DNA from: Megaustenia siamemsis
Taxonomy: Eukaryota; Mollusca; Gastropoda; Stylommatophora; Ariophantidae
Length of the DNA stretch: 64,000 nt
Assembly: GCA_032433765.1 (NCBI GenBank)
Contig: JAVIAB010000049.1
Span: 17,751,296 to 17,815,295 of the forward strand
Reading direction: 5' to 3'
The translations under genes and the position numbers were made by a program. The notes beneath the pieces are model-generated. The model was not told where the DNA came from, made no database searches, and saw nothing but the letters and a program-made list of their open reading frames with translations. Positions within the stretch are counted from its first letter, which is position 1, and every line of letters starts with the position of its first letter. Of this stretch, positions 54,160-64,000 are shown in pieces.

Positions 54160-56740
54160 ATAGTAGGGGGAAATGATTGTAAAAAAAGGGGGGGGGTGTT
54201 AGTAGGGGGAAGTGATAGTAGGTGAAAGTAATAGTAGGGGGAAGTAATAGTAGGGGGAAGTAATAGTAGGGGGAAGTGATAGTAAAGGGAAGTGATAGTA
54301 GGGGGAAGTAATAGTAGGGGGAAGTAATAGTAGGGGAAGTGATAGAAAAGGGAAGTGATAGTAGGGGGAAGTAATAGTAGGGGGAAGTAATAGTAGGGGG
54401 AAGTGATAGTAAGGGGAAGTGATAGTAGAGGGAAGTAATAGTAGGGGAATGACAGTAGGGGGAAGTAATAGTAAGGGGAAGTGATAGTAGGGGGAAGTGA
54501 TAGAAGGGGAAGTAATAGTATGGGAAATGATAGTAGGGGAAGTAATAGTAGGGGGAAATAATAGTAGGGGAAGTAATAGTAGGAGGAAGTAATAGTAGGG
54601 GGAAGTAATAGTAGGGGGAAGTAATAGAAGAGGGAAGTAATAGTAGGAGGAATGATAGTAGGGGGAAGTAATAGTAGGGGGAAGTAATAGTAGGGGGAAG
54701 TAATAGTAGGGGAAGTAACAGAAGAGGGAAGTAATAGTAGGGGGAAGTAATAGAAGAGGGAAGTAATAGTAGGGGAAGTAATAGTAGGGGAAGTAATAGA
54801 AGAGGTAAGTAATAGTAGGGGGAATGATAGTAGGGGGAAGTAATAGTAGGGGGAAATAATAGTGGGGGGAAGCAATAGAAAGGGGAAGTGATAGTAGGGG
54901 GAAGTATATAGTAGGGGGAAGTAATAGTAGGGGAAGTAATAGAAGAAGGAAGTAATAGTAGAGGGAATGATAGTAGGGGGAAGTGATAGTAGGGAGAATT
55001 AATAGTAGGGGGAAGTAATAGTAGGGGAAATGATAGTTGGGGGAAGTAATAGTAGGGGGAAGTAATAGTAGGGGGAAGTAATAGTAGGGGGAAGTAATAG
55101 AAGAGGGAAGTAATAGTAGGGGGAATGATAGTAGGGGGAAGTAATAGTAGGGGGAAATAATAGTAGGGGGAAGTAATAGTAGGGGGAAGTGATTGTAGGG
55201 GGAAGTAATAGTAGGGGGAAGCAATAGAAGAGGGAAGTAATAGTAGGGGGAATGATAGTAGGGGGAAGTAATAGTAGGGGGAAATAATAGTAGTGGGAAG
55301 TAATAGTAGGGGGAAGTGATAGTAGGGGGAAGTATATAGTAGGGGGAAGTGATATTAGGGGAAGTGATAGTAGGGGGAATGATAGTAGGGGGAAGTGATA
55401 GTAAGGGGAAGTAATAGTAGGGGGAAGTAATAGTAGGGGGAAGTAATAGTAGGGGGAAGTGGTAGTAGGGGGAATGATAGTAGGGGAAGTAATAGTATGG
55501 GGAAGTAATAGTAGGGGGAATAATAGTAGGGGGAATGATAAAAGGGGAAATAATAGTAGGGGGAAGTAATAGTAGGGGGAAGTAATAGTAGGGGGAAGTG
55601 ATAGTAGGGGGATGTGATAGTAGGGGGGAAGTAATAGTAGGGGGAAGTAATAGTAGGGGGAAGTAATAGTAGGGGGAATAATAGTAGGGGGAATGATAAA
55701 AGGGGGAAATAATAGTAGGGGGAAGTGATAGTAGGGGGAAGTAATAGTAGGGGGAAGTGATAGTAGGGGGATGTGATAGTAGGGGGAAGTAATAGTAGGG
55801 GGAAGTAATAGTAGGGGGAAGTAATAGTAGGGGGAAGTAATATTAGGGGGAAGTAATAGTAGGGGGCAGTAATAGTAGGGGGAAGTAATAGTTGGGGGAA
55901 TGATAGTAGGGGGAATGATAGTAGGGGGATGTAATGGTAGGGGGAAGTAATAGTAGGGGGAAGTGATAGTAGGGGGAATGATAGTAGGGGGAATGATAGT
56001 AGGGGGAATGATAGTAGGGGGATGTAATGGTAGGGGGAAGTAATAGTAGGGGGAAGTGATAGTAGGGGGAATGATAGTAGGGGAAAGAAATAGTAGGGGG
56101 AAGTAATAGTAGGGGGATGTAATGGTAGGGGGAAGTAATAGTAGGGGGAAGTGATCGTTGGGGGAATGATAGTAGGGGAAAGAAATAGTAGGGGGAAGTA
56201 ATAGTAGGGGGAATGATAGTAGGGGGATGTAATGGTAGGGGGAAGTAATAGTAGGGGGAAGTGATAGTAGGGGGAATGATAGTAGGGGGAAGTAATAGTA
56301 GGGGGAAGTAATAGTAGGGGGAATGATAGTAGGGGGAAGTAATAGTAGGGGAAGTAATAGTAGGGGGAAGTAATAGTAGGGGAATGATAGTAGCGGGAAG
56401 TAATAGTAGGGGGAAGTAATAGTAGGGGGAAGTAATAGTAGGGGAAGTAATAGTAGGGGGAAGTAATAGTAGGGGAGGTAATAGTAGGGGGAAGTAATAG
56501 TAGGGGGAAGTAATAGAAGAGGGAAGTAATAGTAGGGGGAATGATAGTAGGGGAATGATAGTAGGGGGAATGATAGTAGAGGGAAGTGATAGTAGGGGGA
56601 AGTAATAGTAGGGGGAAGTAATAGTAGAGGAAAGTGATAGTAGGGGGGTGTGATAGAAGGGGGAAGTGATGCAAGGGGGGAGTAATAGTAGGGGGAATGA
56701 TAGTAGGGGGAATGATAGTAAGGGTAATGATAGGGGGGGA
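54160..56740. repeat. 16-bp G-rich minisatellite (~155 units)
   Basis: Units GGGGGAAGTAATAGTA with GTGATAGTA, AATGATAGTA and GATGTAATGGTA variants. The plus strand carries G4-5 every 16 bp. Unit length 16 shifts frame each repeat, so a 48-nt period without stops gives minus-strand pseudo-ORFs of up to 665 codons (PPTITSPYYYFPLL repeats). Confidence 0.97.
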
Positions 56741-56744
56741 AATG

Positions 56745-57060
56745 ATAGTGGTAAAAGACAGAATGGGGAATAATGCTAACAGAAAATGCCAGATTCAACA
56801 GATAAAATGGTTTGGCCACGTGACAAGGCAGAACGAACACTACACAACACAACGAGCCTTCAAACAAACGTTGTGAGAACACCAGACCCAAGGGTCGACC
56901 ACGAAAAAGATGGGTCGATGGAATACTAGAAGCACTAGGAAACATAACAGCAGCAGAGGCGAACAGAAGAGCAAAAGACCGCAAATTATATTTCACATCG
57001 ACGCTGAAAGGCAGATGAGGAAGGAAAGAAGAAGAAGAAGAAGAAGGAGAAGAAGAAAAT
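56745..57060 (+). mobile_element. LINE-D 3' end fragment
   Basis: KCQIQQIKWFGHVTRQNEHY, RPKGRPRKRWVDGILEALGN, ITAAEANRRAKDRKLYFTST, LKGR stop, then GAAGAAGAAGAAGAAGG tail. One frameshift after QTL. It lies exactly between the 16-bp and 32-bp arrays. Confidence 0.87.
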
Positions 57061-57084
57061 GCCAGGGAGGGAATTGGGGCACTG

Positions 57085-57475
57085 AAATATGGGAGTCCAT
57101 GGGGATTGGGACATTAAAATATGGAAGTCCATGGGAAATGGGACATTGAAATATGGGAGTCCATGGGGATTGAGACATTGAAATATGGGAGTCCATGGGG
57201 ATTGAGACATTGAAATATGGGAGTCCATGGGAAATGTGACATTGAAATATGGGAGTCCATGGGGATTGAGACATTGAAATATGGGAGTCCATGGGAATTG
57301 AGACATTGAAATATGGGAGTCCATGGGGATTGAGACATTGAAATATGGGAGTCCATGGGAAATGTGACATTGAAATATGGGAGTCCATGGGGATTGAGAC
57401 ATTGAAATATGGGAGTCCATGGGAAATGAGACATTGAAATATGGGAGTCGACGGGGATTGGAACATTGAAATATA
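57085..57475. repeat. 32-bp minisatellite (12 units)
   Basis: Units ATTGAAATATGGGAGTCCAT plus GGGGATTGAGAC, alternating with a GGAAATGTGAC variant. It begins within ~25 bp of the LINE-D GAA tail. Confidence 0.96.
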
Positions 57476-57494
57476 AATACTATCTTTGAAAAAA

Positions 57495-57760
57495 GAAAAT
57501 TACGACATTTTCCCATTACTGGTGTTTGCCGGTGGTAGTGGTGGGAAAAGGGGGGGGGGGATTTCAGGACCTGAGAATAAAGGCCGCTTGTTCAATGCAG
57601 TCGCTGCAAAGTGTTCAGGATCTGAATTGTTATTCAACCCTCCCCCCCCCACACACACACACAGTTACAAATATGTGACCATCCCAGGATTCAAACCCTC
57701 ATTCTCCTGGTATAGAGCCGGACAAGTTATCGACTCGGGGACCCGCTCTCCTACTTTAGA
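57495..57760 (-). mobile_element. SINE-3 copy
   Basis: Minus strand GGAGAGCGGGTCCCCGAGTC, anticodon-like CTATA loop region, B box GGGTTTGAATCC, body with GCAGCGACTGCATTGAACAA and CGGCCTTTATTCTC. Contains a (GTGT)n/G-run expansion at ~57640-57662. Confidence 0.78.
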
Positions 57761-57769
57761 ATATGACGT

Positions 57770-57905
57770 CATGAAATATCGCGTCTGCAGGCGTAGGTGA
57801 TCATGCCTCTTCACGACTGTCCGTCTCTACAATTGTTTATCAGTTCTCATTTGTTAATTACTTCCAAACGAACCGTTCTCGTCAAAAGTCACTTCTCTCA
57901 GTTTC
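57770..57905 (-). mobile_element. RTE-A 3' end remnant leading into 35-bp array
   Basis: GTCTGCAGGCGTAGGTGATC, then ATGCCTCTTCACGACTGTCC and TTTATCAGTTCTCATTTGTTA follow the RTE-A 3' end order (compare 31366-31445), strongly diverged. Confidence 0.65.
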
Positions 57906-58640
57906 TCTCAACTTCTCCTGTTGTCACAATATTCTGTTTCTCTTAACTTCTCCTGTTGTCACAATATTCTGTTTCTCTCAACTTCTCCTGTTGTCACAAT
58001 ATTCTGTTTCTCTAAACTTCTCCTGCTGTCACAATATTATGTTTCTCTCAACTTCTCCTGTTGTCACAATATTATGTTTCTCTCAACTTCTGTTGTCACA
58101 ATATTCAGTTTCTCTCAACTTCTCCTGTTGTCACAATATTCAGCTTCTCTCAACTTCTCATGCTGTCACAATATTATGTATCTCTCAACTTCTGTTGTCA
58201 CAATATTCAGTTTCTCTCAACTTCTCCTGTTGTCACAATATTCAGTTTCTCTCAACTTCTCCTGTTGTCACAATATTCTGTTTCACTTAACTTCTCCTGT
58301 TGTCACAATATTATGTTTCTCTCAACTTCTCCTGTTGTCACAATATTATGTTTCTCTCAACTTCTCCTGCCGTCACAATATTATGTTTCTCTCAACTTCT
58401 CCTGCCGTCACAATATTATGTTTCTCTCAACTTCACCTGTTGTCACAATATTCTGTTTCTCTCAACTCCTGTTGTCACAATATTCTGTTTCTCTCAAACT
58501 TCTCCTGCCGTCACAATATTCTGTTTCCCTCAACTTCTCCTGTTGTCACAATATTCTGTTTCTCTCAACTCCTGTTGTCACAATATTATGTTTCTCTCAA
58601 CTTCTCCTGTTGTCACAATATTCCTTCTCTCATCCGGTCG
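57905..58640. repeat. 35-bp minisatellite (~20 units), RTE-A-like
   Basis: Units TCTCAACTTCTCCTGTTGTC plus ACAATATTCTGTTTC. The unit resembles RTE-A 11108-11150 (CCTCAATTTTCCCAGTTGTC plus ACAA.ATATTCCAG) on the same strand, in the position expected from the preceding RTE-A remnant. 58641-58749 is unassigned. Confidence 0.93.
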
Positions 58641-58749
58641 TTCACAGGACGTCTATAAAAGGAAAATTGACCCCTAATTTCCCCTCCGTGCAAGCAACGA
58701 CGTTAGATGGGCGTAGATACGATGTGTTGTTGTTTACAGCTAGTCTTCT

Positions 58750-58818
58750 ACTACTTCTTCTGCTGCGATCATGACGTCAATCAGGCAAGGGCTCTGGACT
58801 CTCTCATGATAGCAGCTG
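58750..58818 (-). mobile_element. LINE-G extreme 3' end
   Basis: TTCTTCTGCTGCGATCATGA plus CGTCAAT..GGGCTCTGGACTCTC and GCAGCTGTCTAT match 59915-59990. The 47-bp array starts at once after GCTGTCTAT. Confidence 0.8.
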
Positions 58819-59890
58819 TCTATATTTCTCTATCTGAGAACTATATCTTTCTCCAACTGTTAAAATCTATATTTTTCTGTGAACTATATCTTTCTCCAAC
58901 TGTTAAATTCTATATTTCTCTATCTGTGAATTATATCTTTCTCCAACTGTTAAAATCTATATTTGTCTATCTGTGAACTATATCTTTCTCCAACTGTTAA
59001 AATCTATATTTCTCTATCTGTGAACTATATCTTTCTCCAACTGTTAAAATCTATATTTTTCTATCTGTGAACTATATCTTTCTCCAACTGTTAAATTCTA
59101 TATTTCTCTATCTGTGAACTATATCTTTCTCCAAATGTTAAAATCTATATTTCTCTATCTGAGAACTATATCTTTCTCCAACTGTTAAAATCTATATTTC
59201 TCTATCTGAGAACTATATCTTTCTCCAACTGTTAAAATCTATATTTATCTATCTGTGAACTATATCTTTCTCCAACTTTTAAAATCTATATTTATCTATC
59301 TGTGAACTATATCTTTCTCCAACTGTTAAAATCTATATTTCTCTATCTGTGAACTATATCTTTCTCCAACTGTTAAAATCTATATTTCTCTATCTGTGAA
59401 CTATATCTTTCTCCAAATGTTAAAATCTATATTTCTCTATCTGAGAACTATATCTTTCTCCAACTGTTAAAATCTATATTTCTCTATCTGAGAACTATAT
59501 CTTTCTCCAACTGTTAAAATCTATATTTCTCTATCTGAGAACTATATCTTTCTCCAACTGTTAAAATCTATATTTCTCTATATGTGAACTATATCTTTCT
59601 CCAACTGTTAAAATCTATATTTCTCTATCTGAGAACTATATCTTTCTCCAACTGTTAAAATCTATATTTCTCTATCTGTGAACTATATCTTTCTCCAACT
59701 GTTAAAATCTATATTTCTCTATCTGTGAACTATATCTTTCTCCAACTGTTAAAATCTATATTTCTCTATCTGAGAACTATATCTTTCTCCAACTGTTAAA
59801 ATCTATATTTCTCTATCTGTGAACTATATCTTTCTCCAACTGTTAAAATCTATACTTCTCCATCGGTGAAATATTATCTTTCTCCAAATG
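58818..59890. repeat. 47-bp minisatellite (~23 units)
   Basis: Units TGAACTATATCTTTCTCCAA, CTGTTAAAATCTATATTTCT, CTATCTG; a GAGAAC variant occurs in runs. LINE-G 3' ends lie on both sides in the same orientation. Confidence 0.96.
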
Positions 59891-59914
59891 TTAAACAATA
59901 TAATTCTACACCTA

Positions 59915-60310
59915 CAGACTTCTTCTTCTGCGATCATGACGTCATTCAGACTAGGGCTCTGGACTCTCTTAAGAAGTCAGCTGTCTGTTTAAGTGATTCG
60001 GTTGCCCCGTATAGTTTCTGTTCCAGGGAGGTGGGTGTGGGCCACATTGCTCTTCTCAGGTCTGTGTACTGGGGGCAATCATGTAGAACATGTTTCGTTG
60101 TCATGTTATCCAGGGAACAATGGCATAGGCTAGTGGTTCCTATTTTGAGTTTGGTGAACATAAGACAATCTGCTGCGTTGCAGGAAGATTGGTGACAATA
60201 AAAGGCAAAGGAAAGCAAACCTGAATAAAATGCTGGCTGAAATCGGATGCACTGGGCCATTGGCGCAGAACATAGTGCAACGTTCAAACATGTACTCGGA
60301 CAGCTAGTCT
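59915..60310 (-). mobile_element. LINE-G 3' region fragment
   Basis: The minus-strand frame 60338-59946 includes MFTKLKIGTTSLCHCSLDNM, TTKHVLHDCPQYTDLRRAMW, PTPTSLEQKLYGATESLKQT, ADFLRES. 60156-60310 is shared with 53106-53250, where it reads in the other direction, so the junction at ~60155 is a rearrangement or a fused element. Confidence 0.75.
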
Positions 60311-60319
60311 GAGATACAT

Positions 60320-60560
60320 ACATCTTTCGGCCCAGCATATCCGACTTTGGTACTATAGTTTGAGTAACGGGTTGCCTTCCATCTTCGATTCCCAGACGTT
60401 GACCAGACTGGGTTGTCTTTCACCAGAAGCACAGCTGGGAGATGAAGCAGGGACTTGATCAGCATTTTCTGTTCCTCCAACCTGACAGAATGCAGTCAGT
60501 TATGGGTCGCCGACAGCGTCCAGTTCAGTTCCTGCACGGGCACTTTAACCCCCAGTCACT
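60320..60560 (-). repeat. Interspersed repeat U, copy 3
   Basis: Reverse complement of 12950-13130 in outline (TTTCGGCCCAGCATATCCGA, GACCAGACTGGGTTGTCTT), more diverged. Confidence 0.5.
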
Positions 60561-60592
60561 ACATACCCCAGCTGTTCCCCAATCTCATTACA

Positions 60593-61578
60593 TCATCATC
60601 ATCATCATGTGCCATACCGGTTGAAGTAGGTGATCATGTCCCTCCACAATCTTCTATCCACAGTGCACTGTATCACTTCTGTTGTTGGCTGTTTTCCATG
60701 CCATGACACCAAGCTGACTGGTATCTCGTCTCTTTGTCGTCCGCGATATCTCTTTCCCTGTATTTTACCAGTTGTAGGGAGCCAATGGTGGGGTGTGCTA
60801 AACACTCCAAGGTAATTTGACAATTGCAATTATTTGCCTGTTCCCTTACCAGTTGTAACCAAGTATTCCAACTTTCCTCTTCTCATGATGTGTCCGAAAA
60901 ATGTTGATTGCTTCTTTCTGATGTTTTTTAAGAGCTCCCTTTTTGTGTTGGCCTCTTTGAGAACTTCCTCGTTGGTCTTTTTAGCTGTCCAAGGAACTTT
61001 CAACATTTTTCTGAGAAATCTCATCTCTGTGACCGCTAATCCTCGTTTCTTTTGTTTGTCTACTGTCCATCATTCGCTTCCATAAGTCGGAATTGATTCT
61101 ATATAGCACCGATGAACTCTCTTTCACACTTCTATTGACATTGTTTTCTGCGTAAGACTTTTTTCCATTTTCTGAACTGCTATTTTGGCCTGAGCTATTC
61201 TGATTTTTATTTCTATGGTGTATCTTCCATCAGATGTAATTATTGTGCCCAAGTATTTTACGAGTTGCACTTGTTTCAGATTTGTCCGGTTTATTTTTAT
61301 TCTGCATGATGGTGATGATTGTTTCTTTGATATGACCATTACTTCTGTTTTCTTACTATTCAGACTAAGATCTTTCATTTACTATTATGTCTATCATTTC
61401 TTGTAGTTCATTCTCTGTCTGTGATATAAAGGCTGTGTCATTCGCATATCGCAAATTGTTTATATTGTGACCGTTGACTTCAATTCCTTTTATATCTACT
61501 ATTGATCTTATATTTTCGCTGTAAATTGAGAACAGATCCGGCGACAGAACACATCCTTGTCTGACTCCTTGTTTTATT
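60593..61578 (-). mobile_element. RTE-C 3' half with mutated RT active site
   Basis: Starts with (CAT)n tail complement. The minus strand encodes DRRLWRDMITYFNRYGT, KIQGKRYRGRQRDEIPVSL, MRRGKLEYLVTTG, MLKVPWTAKKTNEEVLKEAN, KQVQLVKYLGTIITSDGRYT, KDLSLNSKKTEVMVISKKQS, then NNLRYANDTAFIT at 61434-61448, where the first catalytic Asp of YADD is Asn. About 72 bp (60778-60849), bounded by TTACCAGTTGTA repeats, is extra relative to other copies. Dead. Confidence 0.87.
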
Positions 61579-61737
61579 TCTCATTACACGGCAACCAAAA
61601 ATCGATTATTATCTCCACCGAATGGTGGGAAAAAAAAAACGTTCTCTTCTCGCTGTGGCTTCTTTCAGAACGTCCTCATTAACTTGTCTAGCTGCCCATC
61701 AACATTCATCGGTACAACCACATTTCTCTGGCCTTCA
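61578..61737 (-). mobile_element. RTE-A remnant, highly diverged
   Basis: CTCATTACACGGCAACCAAA, GGCTTCTTTCAGAACGTCCT and ACAACCACATTTCTCTGG follow the RTE-A order (compare 36528-36675). It abuts the RTE-C copy. 61738-61873 is unassigned. Confidence 0.6.
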
Positions 61738-61885
61738 GTGTTTGTTTGAGTTTTCCTTTCGCCAGCTTTATATCTTTATCGAAGTCAGTCCCGACGACCG
61801 AATTATACGTGAATATCACTTCTCACAAATTCTTCACATCTGCAGCCGTGTGCTCGTTTCCCGCCATACAGGCAGATATTCTTCG

Positions 61886-62143
61886 TAGTAAATTAAAGTA
61901 CCCCCGTCACGCCAAGTGGCGTATAGAGAATATGGTGTTAATGACCATAAATAGGTGCCATACCTTCGACACATGATTTTTGGGATAATGTGGTCGGTAT
62001 TACGCCCGTGCCGCTTTACTTTCCCAGAAAAAAATCCAGTACCCATTAAAGGCTGGGTGCACCTGGAAGCCGTCGGTTTGGATCGAACCCTACCTCTTGT
62101 CCTTTGTAGTCCAGTTCACTAACCACTGAGCTATCGCGGCTCC
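61886..62143 (-). mobile_element. SINE-2 full length with TSD
   Basis: AGATATTCTTCG (61874-61885) and AGATGTTCTTCG (62144-62155) form a 12-bp TSD with one mismatch. Minus strand GGAGCCGCGATAGCTCAGTG and B box GGTTCGATCC intact. Confidence 0.9.
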
Positions 62144-62199
62144 AGATGTTCTTCGACTTTTCATATATTTATGATCGGGAGTTGTAATACTTTTCAGGT

Positions 62200-62735
62200 A
62201 GATTTTTGTCCCATGATTTTTGTCCCATGATTTTTGTCCCATGATTTTTGTCCCGTGATTTTTGTCCCGTGATTTTTGTCCCGTGATTTTTGTCCCATGA
62301 TTTTTGTCCCATGATTTTTGTCCCGTGATTTTTGTCCCATGATTTTTGTCCCGTGATTTTTGTCCCGTGATTTTTGTCCCGTGATTTTTGTCCCATGATT
62401 TTTGTCCCATGATTTTTGTCCCGTGATTTTTGTCCCGTGATTTTTGTCCCATGATTTTTGTCCCGTGATTTTTGTCCCGTGATTTTTGTCCCGTGATTTT
62501 TGTCCCGTGATTTTTGTCCCGTGATTTTTGTCCCATGATTTTTGTCCCGTGATTTTTGTCCCATGATTTTTGTCCCATGATTTTTGTCCCATGATTTTTG
62601 TCCCGTGATTTTTGTCCCGTGATTTTTGTCCCGTGATTTTTGTCCCATGATTTTTGTCCCATGATTTTTGTCCCATGATTTTTGTCCCATGATTTTTGTC
62701 CCGTGATTTTTGTCCCATGATTTTTGTCCCATGTA
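62200..62735. repeat. 14-bp minisatellite (38 units) with one CpG/CpA variable site
   Basis: Units TGATTTTTGTCCC plus A or G. Apart from this single position the array is essentially invariant. The minus-strand frames encode GQKSWDKNHGTKI / GQKSRDKNHGTKI repeats, where W/R and M/T reflect the variable base. 62736-62904 is unassigned. Confidence 0.97.
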
Positions 62736-62904
62736 TTTTCCCCTGGGCAGCGGTCATTTTTAACATACTCTCTTCTATTTAAAATTGCAACCAGTTCTTT
62801 AAGGTGCGCAGAGTGCACAAGTGACCTTCTCTTGTTATTGCCGTTACCTGAGAGGGCTATAGACATCGGATCTCATTATCAGTAGTAGGAAACTCTTTGT
62901 ACAG

Positions 62905-63045
62905 AGCTTCGCAGCAGGAGGCAATCTGATCATCAGAAGATAACCCCGTCGAGCAAGTGTTTCGGCCCTTTAGCTTATTGACACTCTAGGGGAGGTGGGC
63001 CCGCCTGGGTCATGACTTCCAGGCGTCGACCTCCTGCTGCATTGC
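62905..63045 (+). repeat. Interspersed repeat W, copy 2
   Basis: GCAATCTGATCATCAGAAGA, GAGCAAGTG..TTCGGCC..TTAG.TT, GACACTCTAGGGGAGG and TGGGTCATGACT align with 38500-38620 in the same orientation. Confidence 0.5.
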
Positions 63046-63061
63046 CTCTAAGGCTTACACC

Positions 63062-63200
63062 GTATGTTCGGCACAAACTAACTAAACGTAATACACAAAA
63101 CTTTCTAAAATAGCTTAACAAACCTAAGCTTATGTTCGGCACAAAATAACTACCACTTAATACATAAAACACTCGAAAATAGATTACCTAACTTAAGATA
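63062..63200. repeat. ~68-bp tandem duplication
   Basis: Two imperfect copies of TATGTTCGGCACAAA.TAACTA... ending AATAG.TTA.C.AAC.TAAG. 63201-63284 is unassigned. Confidence 0.75.
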
Positions 63201-63284
63201 GGTGTTATGGGATACTCATAGACTAGGGGAGAGTAAAGCTACGAAGAAACCACGGATTCGTTTTTCCCCCCTTATTTTCTACCG

Positions 63285-64000
63285 CCTATAGTAGGAATTG
63301 TTTCACAAATTAATGGAAAGATAATCAATAACCTAAGATATGCTGACGATACTGTACTACTAGCAGAAGATCTGCAACAATTACTTAATGAAATAAATAT
63401 GACAAGCAAAAATATGGACTAGATATGAATATCAAAAAGACTAAAACTATGATCGTAAACAAGGAAAATACTCAAAACCCACAAGTGGATATCAAAATAG
63501 AAGGAATAGACTTGGAGACAGTTCAGAACTATAACTACCTTGGACATACTATAACCAGTGATGGAAAATGTAAAACTCAAATAAACAAAAGAATAGGAAT
63601 GGCAAAAATTAATTTTAATGTCATGAAGAACATACTAACATCAAAACAAATAACACCAGAGCTAAAACTAAGAATAGCAAAAATGTTATGTCTTATCAAT
63701 ATTCCTATATGGTGCAGAAACATGGACATTAGACAAGAAAAACGATACAGAGAATTAAAGCCTTTGAAATGTGGATCTATAGAAGAATAGGTAGAATTGG
63801 ATGGAAGGAAAAGAAAACAAACGATGATGTCTTAATACAACTATAAAATAAAAAGAGAACTACTAAATACAATTCAAACAAGATAAATGCGATTTTTGGG
63901 CCATGTTAAAAGACACAACATCCTACTAAAAGTAATCCTGGAGAGGAAAATACAAGGTAAAACAGGCAGACCAAGATGGACGAAGAACATCAAAAGATGG
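63285..64000 (+). mobile_element. RTE-B RT to C-terminus, cut by window end
   Basis: Starts at GIVSQINGKIINNLRYADDT, carrying an intact YADD at 63339-63350, then DMNIKKTKTMIVNKENTQNP, DLETVQNYNYLGHTITSDGK, NKRIGMAKINFNVMKNILTS, RNMDIRQEKRYR, and RPRWTKNIKRW at the window edge. Frameshifted at ~63410 and ~63740. The only RTE-B copy here that reaches the catalytic motif. Confidence 0.9.

Noticed and set aside
53937..56996. Minus-strand ORFs up to 665 codons, Pro/Tyr/Ile/Thr-rich
   Set aside because: Produced by the stop-free 48-nt period of the 16-bp repeat; different frames give the same peptide motif.
57486..57800. 104-codon plus-strand ORF with a Gly-rich start
   Set aside because: It runs antisense across a SINE-3 copy and its G-run and CA-run; no family resemblance.
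58670..58690. TATAAAAGG as a promoter
   Set aside because: No gene downstream; one short motif in T-rich repeat flanks is expected by chance.

Overview
The window looks like intergenic DNA from an invertebrate animal genome. No host gene with exons, no functional RNA gene and no bacterial or viral gene could be recognised. Nearly all of it is explained by decayed non-LTR retrotransposons (LINEs), tRNA-derived SINEs, one foldback element and about 25 tandem arrays. The RTE/BovB-like LINEs with short GAT tails, together with the SINEs, fit a lophotrochozoan such as a mollusc; that assignment is inference from repeat style only.

Family names used here are local labels. RTE-A ends in ..LWRDMI.Y.SR.GT plus a (GAT)n tail; RTE-B ends in ..VEWRSMVANLRCGDGT plus (ATG)n; RTE-C ends in ..F(N)R.GT plus (ATG)n. 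LINE-D and LINE-F end in (GAA)n. LINE-E ends in (AATG)n. LINE-G carries an RNase H domain. SINE-1 to SINE-6 are short elements, most with Pol III A/B-box-like heads. Repeats U, V, W and X are interspersed sequences seen two or more times but not identified.

Layout. 0-4 kb: a LINE tail running into a 3.9-kb GAT/GGT array. 4-7 kb: SINEs, a LINE-F end and a ~490-bp foldback. 7-15.5 kb: LINE graveyard with the only near full-length element (RTE-C, 7830-10629). 15.7-20 kb: 28-, 19-, 4- and 12-bp arrays. 20-21.5 kb: LINE-G RNase H remnant and repeat V. 22-26.2 kb: 23-, 41-46-, 33- and 30-bp arrays. 26.5-28.4 kb: a 77-bp array made from the RTE-B 3' end, followed by its parent copy. 28.4-34.5 kb: 24-, 44- and 34-bp arrays among LINE/SINE pieces. 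34.5-42 kb: nested LINE-D/SINE/RTE. 42.8-48.3 kb: 40-49-, 32- and 54/65-bp arrays. 48.6-53.4 kb: LINE-F and RTE-C reverse transcriptase remnants. 54-62.7 kb: 16-, 32-, 35-, 47- and 14-bp arrays separated by LINE/SINE pieces. The window ends inside an RTE-B copy.

Two signals deserve attention. First, tandem arrays repeatedly begin inside, or are copies of, LINE 3' ends (77-bp array from RTE-B, 85-bp dimer from RTE-C, 35-bp array and a 25-bp triplication from RTE-A, GAT array from a LINE tail, 47-bp array beside LINE-G), which suggests LINE insertions seed minisatellites here. Second, a stem-loop resembling a hammerhead ribozyme core occurs four times, twice inside the foldback. Several nested insertions keep target-site duplications (TSDs), so relative ages can be read. 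All retrotransposon ORFs seen are broken. The long stop-free frames inside arrays are by-products of short repeat units, not genes.
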